The position numbers and the translations under genes were made by a program. A DNA stretch of 64,000 bases from Gloeopeniophorella convolvens (Eukaryota > Basidiomycota > Agaricomycetes > Russulales): NCBI GenBank assembly GCA_022496205.1, contig WTXD01000003.1, positions 124,001-188,000 of the forward strand, written 5' to 3'. The number at the start of each line of letters is the position of its first letter. Positions within the stretch are counted from its first letter, which is position 1. Positions 11,930-23,083 of this stretch are shown here, in pieces. The notes below the pieces were generated by a model. That model had not been told where the DNA came from and made no database searches. It was given only the letters and a program-made list of their open reading frames with translations.

Positions 11930-14049
11930 CTAATGTACACATCCCCATCGCTCACAGAAACAGCGCTGCACATCCAGCTCCAAGAGCCCAGCGATGGCCC
12001 ACGAAAATACAAATCCTCTCTCTGCACCAGAGCTCATATCCGCTTGCGACTTGCCGTCCTTCACAGTCTCCGTTGTCGAGTTTGAACTTGTAACCACCGG
12101 GTGGTTTGTATAAGGGAATGATGCATTCTTGTTCGTCTCCGCGTACATGTTTGTTGCCGGAATGCCCATGCACTTGCCAATGGGCTTGAGCTACACAGGT
12201 GCGTCGTCAGCCAAATCCTCATCATGACCAGCATGTAATGCGACACTTGCAGAGAACGTCGGATTGTGCGTCAGGGCTGCATTCAGGGTATATCCCGTTG
12301 CGAGATCGACCGTGACCTCAAACAGGTCATGTTGCAGGACAATGAAGCTGCACCCGCACCATCAGTCATGCAGACTGCGCATATAGCCGGTCCAAACGCA
12401 CCCAGTCGACAACGTCGACGCGTTCCCAAGGATGCCTTCGAACGTATTGAATGACGTAGTCGCATCAACCAGCCCACCAGCAACCCTCCAATCTATCGGC
12501 GCACGGCGCCAGCGCATCTGCGTCATTTCGCGGATCCACCACTCAGTGCTCTACTCACCATTCGTATCGAACGGGCCAGACCCCGGGGCGCTCGTCCAGA
12601 TAATGGGTATCATGCCCATGGCCAACGAGATCGCCCGCACACGGTCATCTAGACGCACGGCGTGCCGTCAGCGCACATCTGGCGCAGAGGCCAAGGCACC
12701 CGGCGGCCCGGCCCCATGGCGCGCACGCACCGATATCCCCGTACGGCGGGCGCATCGTCGTCGGCGTCACGCCGATGACCGCCTGGATGGCCTTGCGCGT
12801 CCATCCGAGCTCAGCGACGATCTGCTCGTTCGTGAGCGACGTGAGCGGCTGCCGCGCGTCTCGTCAGTAGCGCGCCAACGCGGGCCAAGGTGCAGACCCA
12901 CGCGATGCGACCAGGTGTGCACGCTGATCTCGTGCCCGGACATGTACTCCTCGATCAACACCGGAGGCCGCTCGATGACGCGCGACCCGACAACAAAGAA
13001 CGTCGCCTTGATGTCCTGCTTATCCATATAGTTGAGCAGCTGCCTGGACCACCCACCCCTCATCAGCACTCAACCCCGGCCCGCGCGAGCAAGCACTCAC
13101 TGAGCTGCACCGCAAACCCAGCCCGTCAGCACACAGCCAAAAACGAAATAAAAAAACCATCACTCACTCCACTCGCTCGGCCCGTCGTCAAAGCTGACGC
13201 CCCAGTCAAACTGCCGCGGGCACGCCGTGATGTCCGTCGCGCGCGTGAACCCGCCGCACGTCCACCAACCCCGCGCGCGCGCATCTCCCGCGGCGCCCGG
13301 GTCGCCCGCACACGAGCCGTCCTTAGTCGGCGCGAGGCCCGGCACGTCGAACCCGTCGAGCTCGCGCAGCCACCCCTTCACCTCGGGCGAATCTGCACCG
13401 CGTCAGCCCGCACCCCGCACCCACACAACCACGCACTCACCCGTCGGCGGCACCTTGTCCTGCGCCGGCCACTTCGCCGCGTCGAACCGGACTGCACAGT
13501 CCCCGTCAGCACACACGACACGGCGCGCAGCGCGCAGGAGGACAGGCACGCACACGCAGCCGGCAGCGGCGGCGCACCCGCGAGCGGCGGCGCGCTGCCC
13601 GGCGCGTACGTCGCGGCGGGGGGCAGCGGCACGCCGGGCGGCATACCCGCGGAGATCGCGGTGAGCGGTGGGACGCCGTTCGGGCCCGCTGGCGGCGGCG
13701 GCGCTGCAGCCGGCGGCGGCGTGCTGTGCGCAGCGGGCGTTGCGCTCGACGCGCTGCTGCTGTGCTGCGCTGCGCCGCCGGTGCTGGTGGAGGTAGCGCC
13801 GGCGACGGCGGCTGCCGTCGTGGGTATATCGGTGCTCGTGTTGGGTATACTAGCGCTGGTGGAGGAGGCGGACGAGCTCGCGGGGGCGCGCTTCGCAGCG
13901 AGCGCGGCCCTGGGGCCCTCCAGGTCGTACCGGTCGCCGGGCCCGCCATACGCGCCGCCGTACCCGCCATAGTGCTCTGCGTACCCGCCCTGCGCGCGCG
14001 CGGCAGCGAGGAACCCGGCGAGGGTGGCGGCGTGGAGCTTCAGCTTCAT
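11930..14049 (-). CDS. Chitin deacetylase, secreted polysaccharide deacetylase (CE4)
   Basis: Converts cell-wall chitin to chitosan outside the cell. Ten exons: 13554-14049, 13441-13491, 13168-13392, 13101-13104, 12902-13043, 12731-12848, 12559-12648, 12402-12492, 12245-12347 and 11930-12190. The sum is 527 codons including the stop. The start at 14049 gives a signal peptide (MKLKLHAATLAGFLAAARAQ), followed by a Gly/Tyr-rich stretch and a Ser/Thr/Pro/Ala-rich linker. The NodB-like domain shows motif 1 SFDDGP (catalytic and metal Asp), motif 2 HEISVHTWSH (metal His), motif 3 RPPYGD and a later HDLFE segment. One exon is only four bases (CTCA), and it is needed to keep frame. The donor at 12244 (GTCGCA) is weak, so that junction is the least certain. 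The C-terminal tail is only weakly hydrophobic; GPI anchoring, usual in the family, is not clear. Confidence 0.9.
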
Positions 14050-14613
14050 CTCTGTCAAACGAGCGGTGTGGTAAACGAGTGTGTGGGTGCAAGGGCGGGC
14101 GGGGTCGAGGAAAGGGTATGGGAGTTGTGTTGAGCGCGGTTGGTTGGCATAGCCAGGTACACACGTCTGTTTGTTTTTGTTCTGGAATGCGAGGGCGTGC
14201 ACGCCAGGGCTCGGATGCCAACTCGCGCGCAGTTACAGATACCGAAGGCCTCAGGTCTCAGTGCGTGCACGCAGACAGATACATACAAGATGCAGCTAGG
14301 ATATATGAATATTGAATGCCGGTGTGGTGTACGTATGTATGTAATGTGACAGATGGACAACAGAAACAGTAAACAGGAACGGACTGCGCGGGGGAGATGG
14401 CAAGGCGCAGCGGGAGGGAGAGACAAGACAGGCAAGCAGGCGCGCGCGCACTGCACTGCACTCGCTATACGGCAAACGTACTCGAACAACAGGACGGACG
14501 ACGCAACACAACACAACCACGCAGACAGCAGCAACAAACACAAACCGCACACAGAAGCACACACGCGCACAGAACCGCACACGCACGCAGAAACAGACGC
14601 CGCGCCCGCGCGC
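14050..14613. other. Intergenic, chitin deacetylase promoter region
   Basis: 564 bp between the deacetylase start and the RhoGEF stop. On the plus strand the stretch 14,500-14,600 is CA-rich low-complexity sequence. Nothing else is supported. Confidence 0.4.
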
Positions 14614-17600
14614 TCACTGCCCCGGCAGCGCCATGCGCAGCGTCATCACCCGATCATCCGACACAAAGATGATCTCCTCCCGCGCAGGCGGCGCCCCGCC
14701 CATACCCGCCCCCGCACCCCCACGCACGCCATACACCGGCGCGCCGTACACCGCATGCGCAGGCAACGACGCGCGGCCGTACTGCGCGCCCCCGCCTCCG
14801 CCCCCACCACCACTGCTGCTCCCGCCCTGGAACGACGAGAACGAGCCCTGCGACGTGCGCGGGTGCGCGTGCGCGTGCGTGGCGGCGGGCGGCGTGTCCG
14901 CGAACAGGCAGCGCAGGTTGTTGCCCTGGAGCACCTGCGACATCGCGCCCGTCTCGACGTTGCGGATCTCGACGAACGTCGGCTCGAACGCGAGCACGTA
15001 CGGGTACTGGAACGCTGTGGGGCGCATTAGTACTGAGTCCTGTCGGTGTGTATGCGTGATGGGCGCGCACCGAAGCTCGTGGGGGTGCCCTCCCAGTAGA
15101 CCATAAAGTTCTTGCGCGAGCGGCGCCCGCCGCGGTTGATGTAGAACGCAAACTCTGCCGCGCCGCGCGCCGTCAGCACCCGCCGCAGGACCGCGTGGCG
15201 CACGCACCGTCGTAGCACAGCAAAAACTCGTTCTCGATGCGGTATATCGCAACCGGCTTCGGGCGCGCGCTGTCCCCGCGCCTCCGCACAAACTCGAGCG
15301 ACTCGTCCGACGGATCAAGCAGGCCCTGCGTGTCCAGCGTGTCCGGATCGATAATCTCGAACCCGTTCACGCACGCCACACACAACTTTGTCCTTAAAAA
15401 GTGGATCGACGAGCTCTGCACGGGGATGTAGAACTCCTTGTAGATGCGCAGCGTGTCGTTCCCGCCCTGCAGGAGCTTGCGGAACGTCGGCTTGGACCGC
15501 CCGCGCACGGTCTGGTCGATCGGCTCGAAGATCTTGATCGTGCTCGACAGCGGCGACGTCTTGACGACGCAGACGAACGTGCGCCCGAGGCACGCGCCCG
15601 ACTTGAAGAACGACGTGTGCGCCGCGATGCGCTTCGCGCGCTTGAGCCCCGCGAGCGGGTCGATCGCCTCGAGTGCGTCCAGCGGGAACGTGATCACCTG
15701 ACCCTCTGCACACACACACGCAGACAGACACACACGACCCTCATTAGTCTGACGGGCGAACAGAGCGATCGCGCAGCGCACCGGAGAGCACGACCAGCAA
15801 CCCATAGTCGTCCAGCACATCCACCTGCGCGACGTCCGTGAGCGCGAGCACCTTGATCGGCCCGTGCGCGGGCCCGCGCAGATCCTGGAAATACACGCCG
15901 TCGAACGTGCCATACGCGACCTTTGCACCACCCGCGAACGGCGCGGCGCAGTTCACGCGGTTCGCGCTGAGGAAGAAGCCCTCCGAGAGCGTCGCGGCGT
16001 CGAAGAACGTGCTGCGCGCGCGCATGAGCTCCTGCTGGCGCGCGATGCTCTCGAGCCATTTGCGGTGGCTCGCCTGCGTCGCGGCCCAGAGCGTCATCTG
16101 GTAGAACTTGCGCCCGAGGTGCACGAACGTCACCGCGAAGCCCGACTTGCCGCCGATGCCGCTGCCACCGCCGCCGCCCTCGAGCTTCACGGGCAGAACG
16201 GGAGGGTGCGGGTGCGACGCGCGGCGGGCGGCGCGGGTGGTCGGCAGCGTGCGCATGCCCGACTCGTCCGTTGCGATGACGAGGAGTAGCTCGAGCGGGA
16301 TCGGCTGCGGCGCGGGGTCAGCCGCTGGGTCCGCAATCGCTGGGGAGGGAGAAAGGCACGCACTGGGCGGTAAACCTTGTACTGGTCGGCCTTGTTCTTC
16401 TGTTTGACCATGAGCAGCGCATGATCGAGCAGGAACACGAGCAGCTCGCCGCTGTCGCCCTGCGAACCGCCGCGCCGCCTGAGCGGGCCCTTATATATGA
16501 GCTCGCGGCCGTCCTCGCGGAGGCGCAGGTCAACCTGCTCGCCGGGGCGGAAGACGAGCTGCTGGTCGAGCTGTAGCAGGTTGAAGCGGTTCTCCGCGCG
16601 GCCGGTCTGCAGGTTGACCTCGGCGAGGAACTCGCGCACGAGCGTGACGACCTTGGGGATGTCCTGCTTGTCTTGGCTGTCCTCGGGCGTGTGCTTCAGT
16701 ACCGCCTCGAGCAGCAGCGGGTATCGCGCAAGGCGCGTCGTTGGTTTGGTCAGGTACGCATTGAGCTCGAGCTTGCGCGACTCGGGCCGCCGCTCCGTTT
16801 CCTGCCCCCATCCACTGCATCAGCCCCACTCCGACGCACCGCTGACCACACGCACCTCAACAAACTGCGCAAACGCCGGATTTGAGCTCTTCTCCTTCTC
16901 AAACTCGAACTTTCCGTACAGCTGGTGCGCGCCGTACGACACAAACGGCCCAAAATGCCGCACGGTGTCGAGGAAGATGTCCGCGATGCCCTCGATGACT
17001 GCGTACGACTTTTGTCGCTTGTTGAGGGCGTCGCGTAGGCGCGTGTTGACCGCGATGATCTCCGTAACGTTCCAAAAGACCAGCTGGATGAATTCCGCAC
17101 GGCGCGGCTCGGGAATGATGTCCAGAGTACGCAGCGGCGCGATCCACACCTGCGCGCGCAAGTCAGCCTACGCACAGGTACACACGATGCGCAACGCACG
17201 TCACGTAGGTACTCCATGTCGCGCACAAAGTCGCGCTCGGTATAGATAACCTCGTTGATCGCCTCCTGGCGCTTCTTCTCCTGGTCCGACACGCTGTCCA
17301 CGATCTCCTTGGACACAGTGTGCACCCACAGCAAGCCAGGTTCGACGGGGCCCTCCAGCTCCCCGAGGCTCTCGCGGCTCAGCTGGCGCCGGATGCCGAG
17401 CCCTGGCTGCGGCTTCATGTTGAGGCGGCTCTGCTGCTCGAGGCGCCGCGGGCAGGTGATCGAGTAGCACAGCTGGTCGCGCGAGCACGTCGGCGAGTAG
17501 CAGTCCGTCAGCAGCGTGAACACGCCCGTCGGAAGCGGCACGTCCTCGAGCGTGTCCGCCGCCGCAAGGCCCGCGGCGCCGCCATCGCCAGGCGCGACCT

Positions 17601-19403
17601 TGCCGCCACCGTGCTCTGACTCGGTCGACGCCTCGTTCGACGGCGAGCCGCGGTCCGAGTCCGGGCGCGCGGTGCCGGGCGTAGAGCTGTCGCCGGGGGA
17701 CGCCCCGCCAGGCGGGGACAGCTCGCCCGAGACGAACGGGCTGGGCACGCGCGTGCGGAACTGGTACACGTCCGCGGGCGAGTCGCGTAGGCGGTGGTCG
17801 TACGTGACGGCGTGGAAGTACTTCTGCGCGTCCAGCGCGCGCCCGAGTAGTAGTGCGAGGTTTCGGTCCGTCGTCTTGATGATGTACGCGATCTTGTCCA
17901 CCGCCTGTCGCCCGTCGAACGCGTCCGTGTACGTGAGCCCGTCCTTGACGACGTCCGAGAGCGCGATGCGCGCACGCAGCGCCTCCGCGACGCGCGAGAG
18001 GAGCGCAGGGTACACGATCGGGGAGCGGCGCGGGAACGACCCCGGCGAGGATGGGACCATGGCACTGCCGTTGCCTTGAGGTAGCGGGAGGCTGGCGCGC
18101 ACGCGCGAGGAGGTCGAGGCGGGCGAGGGGATGGTCTGATCGTGTTGCAGCGCGGCGCGCACGTGGGCGGTCGTCGCGGCGGACATGGAACGTGTGCGGT
18201 CCTGAGTGGAGCGATCGCGGCGGAAGGGGGCAGGCATCGTGCGAGAAGACTCAGACGAGCGACGAGTGCCGTTGCTTGCGGCAGAAGAGTCGACGTAGGT
18301 GGAGGAGGCGGGTGACGCGCGGGCGGCCTGGTTCATGAGGGCGGTGTCTAGCTGGAGGGGGTACGGACGAGGTGGGGGAACGGACGATGCGGCCGAGTGG
18401 CTCGAGTCGGCGGATCGTATGGAGAGGGCGTCGGGTGGGGAATACCGCTGGGAGAGGCGATGGTGTGCCGGGATGGGCTGCGGGGTCTGGTAGTGGGATT
18501 GATGGGGCTGCCTGCTGCTGGCTGTTTTCGATCGGACAGCAGGCAGAGAACGTGGTGAGCAGACCGGCGTCCCGAAGAGAGACAGAGAGACGTACAAGAC
18601 TTGGAGCGTGCCCAGGGGAGCTCGGACTCGTCAGTGTCGCTCGTACTGCTCTCCTCGCCAAAGTCGAGGCCGAGCCGGCCATTGTCGACGTCGATGTTGA
18701 CGCCGAGCCGGGGTATGTTGGTATGGCTGCGGCTGGCTGCGCCATTTTGATAACGTGGATCGGGGTCATAGTCGTAAGCAGACAGACGTTGCTGCTGCTG
18801 CTGTTGGTGTTGTGGTTGTTGCTGTTGTTGTGGTGGTGGTGGTTGATGGGAGGACTGGGGGCGGGGGCCCCAGGGACCTTGAGGAGGCGTCATGACATTA
18901 TTATGATAGACCTGCGCCTGGTAGGCCTGTGCGGGGGTGAGACCTTGGCGAGTGAGCGCCTCGAGGGAGGGGTCGGGAGGGTCGTCGGGGGGCGGGACAA
19001 CGACGCCCGGAGAGAGGGGACTACTGGTGACAGATGCATGTGATGACTGCGGGTGGGGATACTGCGGGTGATGGTAAGGATAAGCAGAGTAGTTCCAGGA
19101 CTGATTCTGGGGTGGAGAGGGGGCGTAGAAGGACTGGCGGGAGTTTGGTGGTGGCGGCTGCTGTGCGAGGTAGGGATGAGGGGAGAAGGAGTTGTGGCGG
19201 TCGAGGGCGGCGGTCGAGTACTGGGGCTGGGCGGATGGATACGGGTACTGGGAGGGGGAATAGTTGGCGGGCGGCGGGTAACTCTGGTTGGAGAGCGGTC
19301 GCTGTTCTGAGAGTTGGTGAGAGGCGCCAGGGCGGCCAAAGATGGACTCGTAGGCAGTGAGACGTTTGTCTGGCTGGCGAGGACCGAGAGGCCTGTCCAT
19401 CAT
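14614..19403 (-). CDS. Rom2-like Rho guanine-nucleotide exchange factor (DEP-DH-PH-CNH)
   Basis: Expected to activate Rho1 at growth sites and so drive glucan synthesis and the cell-wall integrity pathway. Eight exons: 18596-19403, 17200-18521, 16856-17149, 16364-16801, 15782-16304, 15208-15705, 15071-15154 and 14614-15014. They give 1,456 codons including the stop; the ATG three bases downstream is an alternative start. Residues 1-430 are Pro/Gln/Ser-rich with a short poly-Gln tract. A DEP-like domain follows at about 440-525 (DAFDGRQAVDKIAYIIKTTD). The DH domain begins at about 685 (KRQEAINEVIYTERDFVRDM), then a PH domain (FRPGEQVDLRLREDGRELIY) and a C-terminal CNH domain (KVAYGTFDGVYFQDL). 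The C-terminal region also has a Gly-run insertion. Truncated duplicates of this gene occur at 35.1-36.6 and 47.8-49.0 kb. Confidence 0.93.
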
Positions 19404-20140
19404 CGAGGACGACGACGGCGAGGAGAGGGAGACGGGGCCGGTGGCAGCGAACGGCCGGAGAGCGTGTTGGTGACACAGTCTGACAGAGTCGCGGACGCAG
19501 ACAATCGGTCGCAAATGGAGAAGGCCGACCGCAGCCCTTCCGCGTGTTTCGCTCTCCCGCTCAACTATACCCAAATCTTCCCCTCGACATGACGTCCTCT
19601 CGACGGTATGATGTATTCAGCCCCTTGAATCATCCCCTTCCGTCTTATCCTTCTCACTCCCGCCATTGTTGCAATGTTGTCTGCACACTAGGCTCGCCCA
19701 TCGATGATTCCGACGCCGTGCGCGCATCGATGGCGTTTCTCAACGTGTTTCAGCCACAGGGAGCCACAGACACACCCGGCGCCCGCGCCCCCCGACTCTC
19801 TTCCCTGAGATCCCAGTGACCGTCGGTCTGTGGAGCACAGACGTCACCGCCCGTGTGCGCCGTATCATACTTGCATGCGGCAGTCGGCGCTGGGCCCGCC
19901 GCGGGACCGCGCGTGCCTGCCTCTGCCTTCTCTCAGGAACGGCTCGCACCCCGAGGGGAGTGTGGGCGCGGCGGGATGCCAAGATCCCCAGTCGTCGTTG
20001 GAGTGTTGATCGGACGGATGGCCGTGTCGTTGCATGTGACACGCCGCACAAGTCCCCGCACTCTACTGTAAACTGTCTCTACTGTATCAGCGCTGTATCT
20101 CGAGAAGCGTATCTCTGTGCCAATAATTATGGGCTCGCTC
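19404..20140. other. Intergenic, RhoGEF promoter region
   Basis: No gene is seen. The segment should include the RhoGEF promoter. It ends where sequence shared with the NLR spacers begins (GATTAGATAATT at 20141). Confidence 0.4.
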
Positions 20141-20378
20141 GATTAGATAATTGAGCTGGAGACACACGCACAACGCCCGACCTCGCGTCGGAGTGTAAGC
20201 ATGACTTGCCCGCGAGCGCGATGACACCCCTTGTTGATATGGTCTGTTGCAAAGTTGGGGTAACGTGGGCCAGGTGCTGTGGCAGAAAGAACAGCACAAT
20301 CACGAATTCAAAGGGCAGCTGCAACTGCGGCGCGCAGGGCTGAGCAGGGTGACCGGTGACCGCATGATCTGGCCACGC
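20141..20378. repeat. Truncated piece of the NLR-array spacer
   Basis: Begins with GATTAGATAATT at 20141-20152, the motif found upstream of every NLR copy to the right. It runs to GAGCAGGGTGACCGG, which also borders the RhoGEF fragment at 36.65 kb. It is the left remnant of the duplicated block, cut off from NLR copy 1 by the transposon inserted at 20379. Confidence 0.6.
20371..20378. repeat. Left 8-bp target-site duplication (GGCCACGC)
   Basis: Identical to 27804-27811 on the other side of the element. Uninterrupted copies of the surrounding sequence occur at 36693-36700 and 49025-49032. Confidence 0.88.
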
Positions 20379-20413
20379 AGGACCCTGCCAAACCCCTATA
20401 GAGGTTAGATCCT
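20379..20413 (+). repeat. Left terminal inverted repeat of the 7.4-kb transposon
   Basis: The first 15 bases are a perfect inverted match of 27789-27803. Similarity continues through AGAGGTNNGAT. A subterminal ATTCGGTGCA-N5-CATCTAACC motif recurs near both ends in the same orientation (20.48 and 27.72 kb). Confidence 0.85.
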
Positions 20414-20675
20414 GAGGAGCAAATTTTCGGTTCTGTTCGGGATCTCCGGCCCGGGCCGGGAAGCACCGGCCCGGGCAAATTCGGTGCATTTCCATCTAAC
20501 CTTGGGCGGGAGGATCGAAATTCGGTTATTTTTACATCTAACATCAGTGATAGTTCTCCAGGAGCGCTGCGTGCGCAGGTGTATGAGTAAGATATTGTTG
20601 TTCTCATACATAGACCGGTACATAGGATGCAAGGATGTGTATTTACCAAATGCACGAATGCGTGAACCCCCCTGA

Positions 20676-22528
20676 TCACATCCTTGCACGCTTCCGACTG
20701 GGAGCCTCTTCTTCATCCGAATCGGGCTCTAGTGTGTGTTTCGCGTGAGAGCTTGATCGTCTGACAAGGCATGAAACAGCGCCCAGCAACTCTTGCTGAT
20801 GCTTAAGCAACTTGTCCCAGCACTTCTGGAATCCCGCGCTTGGTTTCTCCATAAAGAACCCATGCCCAATGTGCAGGCGAGAGTCATTCATGAAGGGGTT
20901 TGGGCAAATGGCGTCGAGCGAGAGGATGAGGTGGTCGCTATGAATGAAGAAGTATGTCGGGACGTGGTTCCCGCTCTCTGGCAATGTCGCAGTCAGCGGG
21001 GTCATGTACGTGCCATAGAACCTGTATCCCAAGACTACCACGCGTGAGAGCGTCGCGATATCGTTGCAAGTCTCCTCATAGTTATGCGTCGGGCGTATAC
21101 CAGCCCCCTTCAAGTAAAAGACTTTGACTTGAGAAGCGAGTAAACGTGAGCAATAGTTTGGGCGCGGTTTGGTCGGGGCTGCAGTGACACACCTTGTCCA
21201 ACCCAAAGGCAATCCGCAAACCCAAAGACGATCCATGAGCCGGCTTGCAGCGGCCGCTTGCACAATGTGGTGAGTCCAGCATTGGACAATGGCATCTTCA
21301 AAGAGTCTTGGAGTGCATCATAGACGCGACTGCGAGAGGTCATAGAGCCTCCCCCACTGGGAGCCTGCTCGGGATCTTCGGCCTCGGTCCTGACAGTACT
21401 AGGCGGTACTTGGTCTTGTTCTTTTTTCTTGTCCTTGACGTCTTCTGGGACCTTGATTCCAAGGTTTGTCCAGCGGATTTTGCGCTCAGCACCGGTCGTA
21501 CTTGGCTTTGCGGTGGTCACTAGGGAATCCGATATCACGCGCGTGATTTTGTTGACCAAGGATGCCTTGAGCGTGTTCAACGGCTTCGATTTGCTGGATT
21601 CAGGGCTGGACACCGTGTCCGCAGTGGCATCCGCCTCAGCGTCCGGCGACAAAGCTTGGGGTGCAGCCGCCAGCGTGTCCTGCGTGTTGCTCACCCCTGG
21701 AGTGCCGGCGGAGGTGTCAATCGATGCCTGGGCTTCTTGAGTAAGGGTAGCCTGGCGGTATCGATATGTGACCGCGCTTTTGGCTTCCTCAGTCTCGTTC
21801 TTCTTGCGCTCCGCAACAAGAACATCAACTCTGAAGTTATCCGCATCTGGACCAAAGTCAAGAACTTCGGCCTCAGGGAGATGGGAGGGGACAGCCACTG
21901 GGGCGAGCCGTGATTCGCGTGCTTCAGCTTCAATCGGTTGATTCTCTTGTAGTTTGGCTTGTGCTTTTTCGATCTCTTCTAGCAACCGCTGAACCGAAGC
22001 GCGCCAGTCATCGAATTTGTCGGGAGCAGTGGTGTCGTCAGGAAGTGAATCACTGGAGAATATTCGTGATATGATTTAGCACCGCTTCACGGAAGGCAAG
22101 GGTCAAAGAAGTTGTGGAACGTACATTCGTAACGTGTCGTTGACAATCTCAGCTGCCGCAGCTATTCCGAGGTTGGTCATCTTCATGTTAACCTCTTTAG
22201 TTCGGTCCTTTGGGTACTCCTTCGCGTCCTCTTCATTCGCGCGAAGGAGTTGATCAACAGTAACGGTACTTCCTTGTTCCTCTTGATCTGCTTGGGCTTC
22301 GTCCGCAACCTCAACCTCCCCCACATCTTCCGACATCGTCTCAAACTTCTTCATGAATTCGGCAAGGTGTGATTCGAAAGCGGCGGCGCTCTCTGGCCCT
22401 CTCGGAGTAAGTTCCATGCCGAGAATAGTAATGAGCGACTTTGCCTCGAGGTAGGCAGCGCGGATCAGCAGGTTGATGTCCTGATTGGACGGGAACTTCA
22501 TCAAGACCTCCGGGTTAAGGCCTTTCAT
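20676..22528 (-). CDS. Transposon-carried gene of unknown function
   Basis: Not recognised. Three exons (22125-22528, 21193-22052, 20676-21127) with introns of 72 and 65 bp give 571 residues in one closed frame, and the start is the ATG at 22528. The N-terminal third is helical (NQDINLLIRAAYLEAKSLIT) with an acidic Glu/Asp-rich segment. The middle is low-complexity Ala/Ser/Asp. The C-terminal part is folded-looking and aromatic-rich (VVVLGYRFYGTYMTPLTA, YFFIHSDHLILSLDAICPNP) and ends in a basic nuclear-localisation-like SRKRARM. Both inverted repeats flank it, so it moves with the transposase. A role as accessory or DNA-binding protein is only a guess. Confidence 0.7.
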
Positions 22529-22558
22529 CTCAGACCAAGAGTGGTAATACCCCGAGCG

Positions 22559-23080
22559 ATGCTGTCACGATCTCAGCCCGCGGCTTCCGGGCCGGGCGAA
22601 CCGACCCTAGAGACCCTGCTGACGTCTGCCGATATCCGTGCCAACCTGGCGCGGTACGACGAGCAGCAGCGGGGCTTAACGAGTATAGATGACCGGCTCT
22701 TGCGCCTCGCCCTTGGACGAAGGTCTCCGCAGTCACGTGACCGAGCACGTGATGAGACCCGTGACCGGGCCTAGGCCATGACGCTGACGAAACGCGGATG
22801 ACTCACTGCTGACTGATGGTGATGTCAGCTGAGTGAGCGTTCAGTCAGCATGTCTATTTATAGCATGCCCCACTTGTACTCCGCGCTTCCTGACCCACAT
22901 GAACCCGAACCAGTCGATTAGTCAGTAGGTACCCTTGTAGTATATAAGGACCTGCCAGTAGCGTCTTAGCTCCTTAGCTTTGACCTCCTGTAATATACTG
23001 GAGTTTCAGTGGCATCCTCTAGTGTGCTTGATCGCCACCCGACTTGCCCCATCGCTCTTCATCCTCTACTGCGACCGCGA
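22559..23080 (+). mobile_element. Possible LTR-retrotransposon remnant (gag start plus LTR-like sequence)
   Basis: A plus-strand ORF of about 71 codons from 22559 has the look of a gag N terminus (TLETLLTSADIRANLARYDE). It runs into ACGTGAC-rich sequence, then GTATATAAGG near 22,940. It separates the transposase from the unknown gene and has different composition from both. No second LTR, primer-binding site or duplication was identified. Confidence 0.3.
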
Positions 23081-23083
23081 GGC

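Noticed and set aside
12890..13972. 360-codon plus-strand ORF opposite chitin deacetylase
   Set aside because: It crosses the deacetylase introns on the other strand, is Pro/Ala/Arg-biased, and the minus-strand model explains the region fully.
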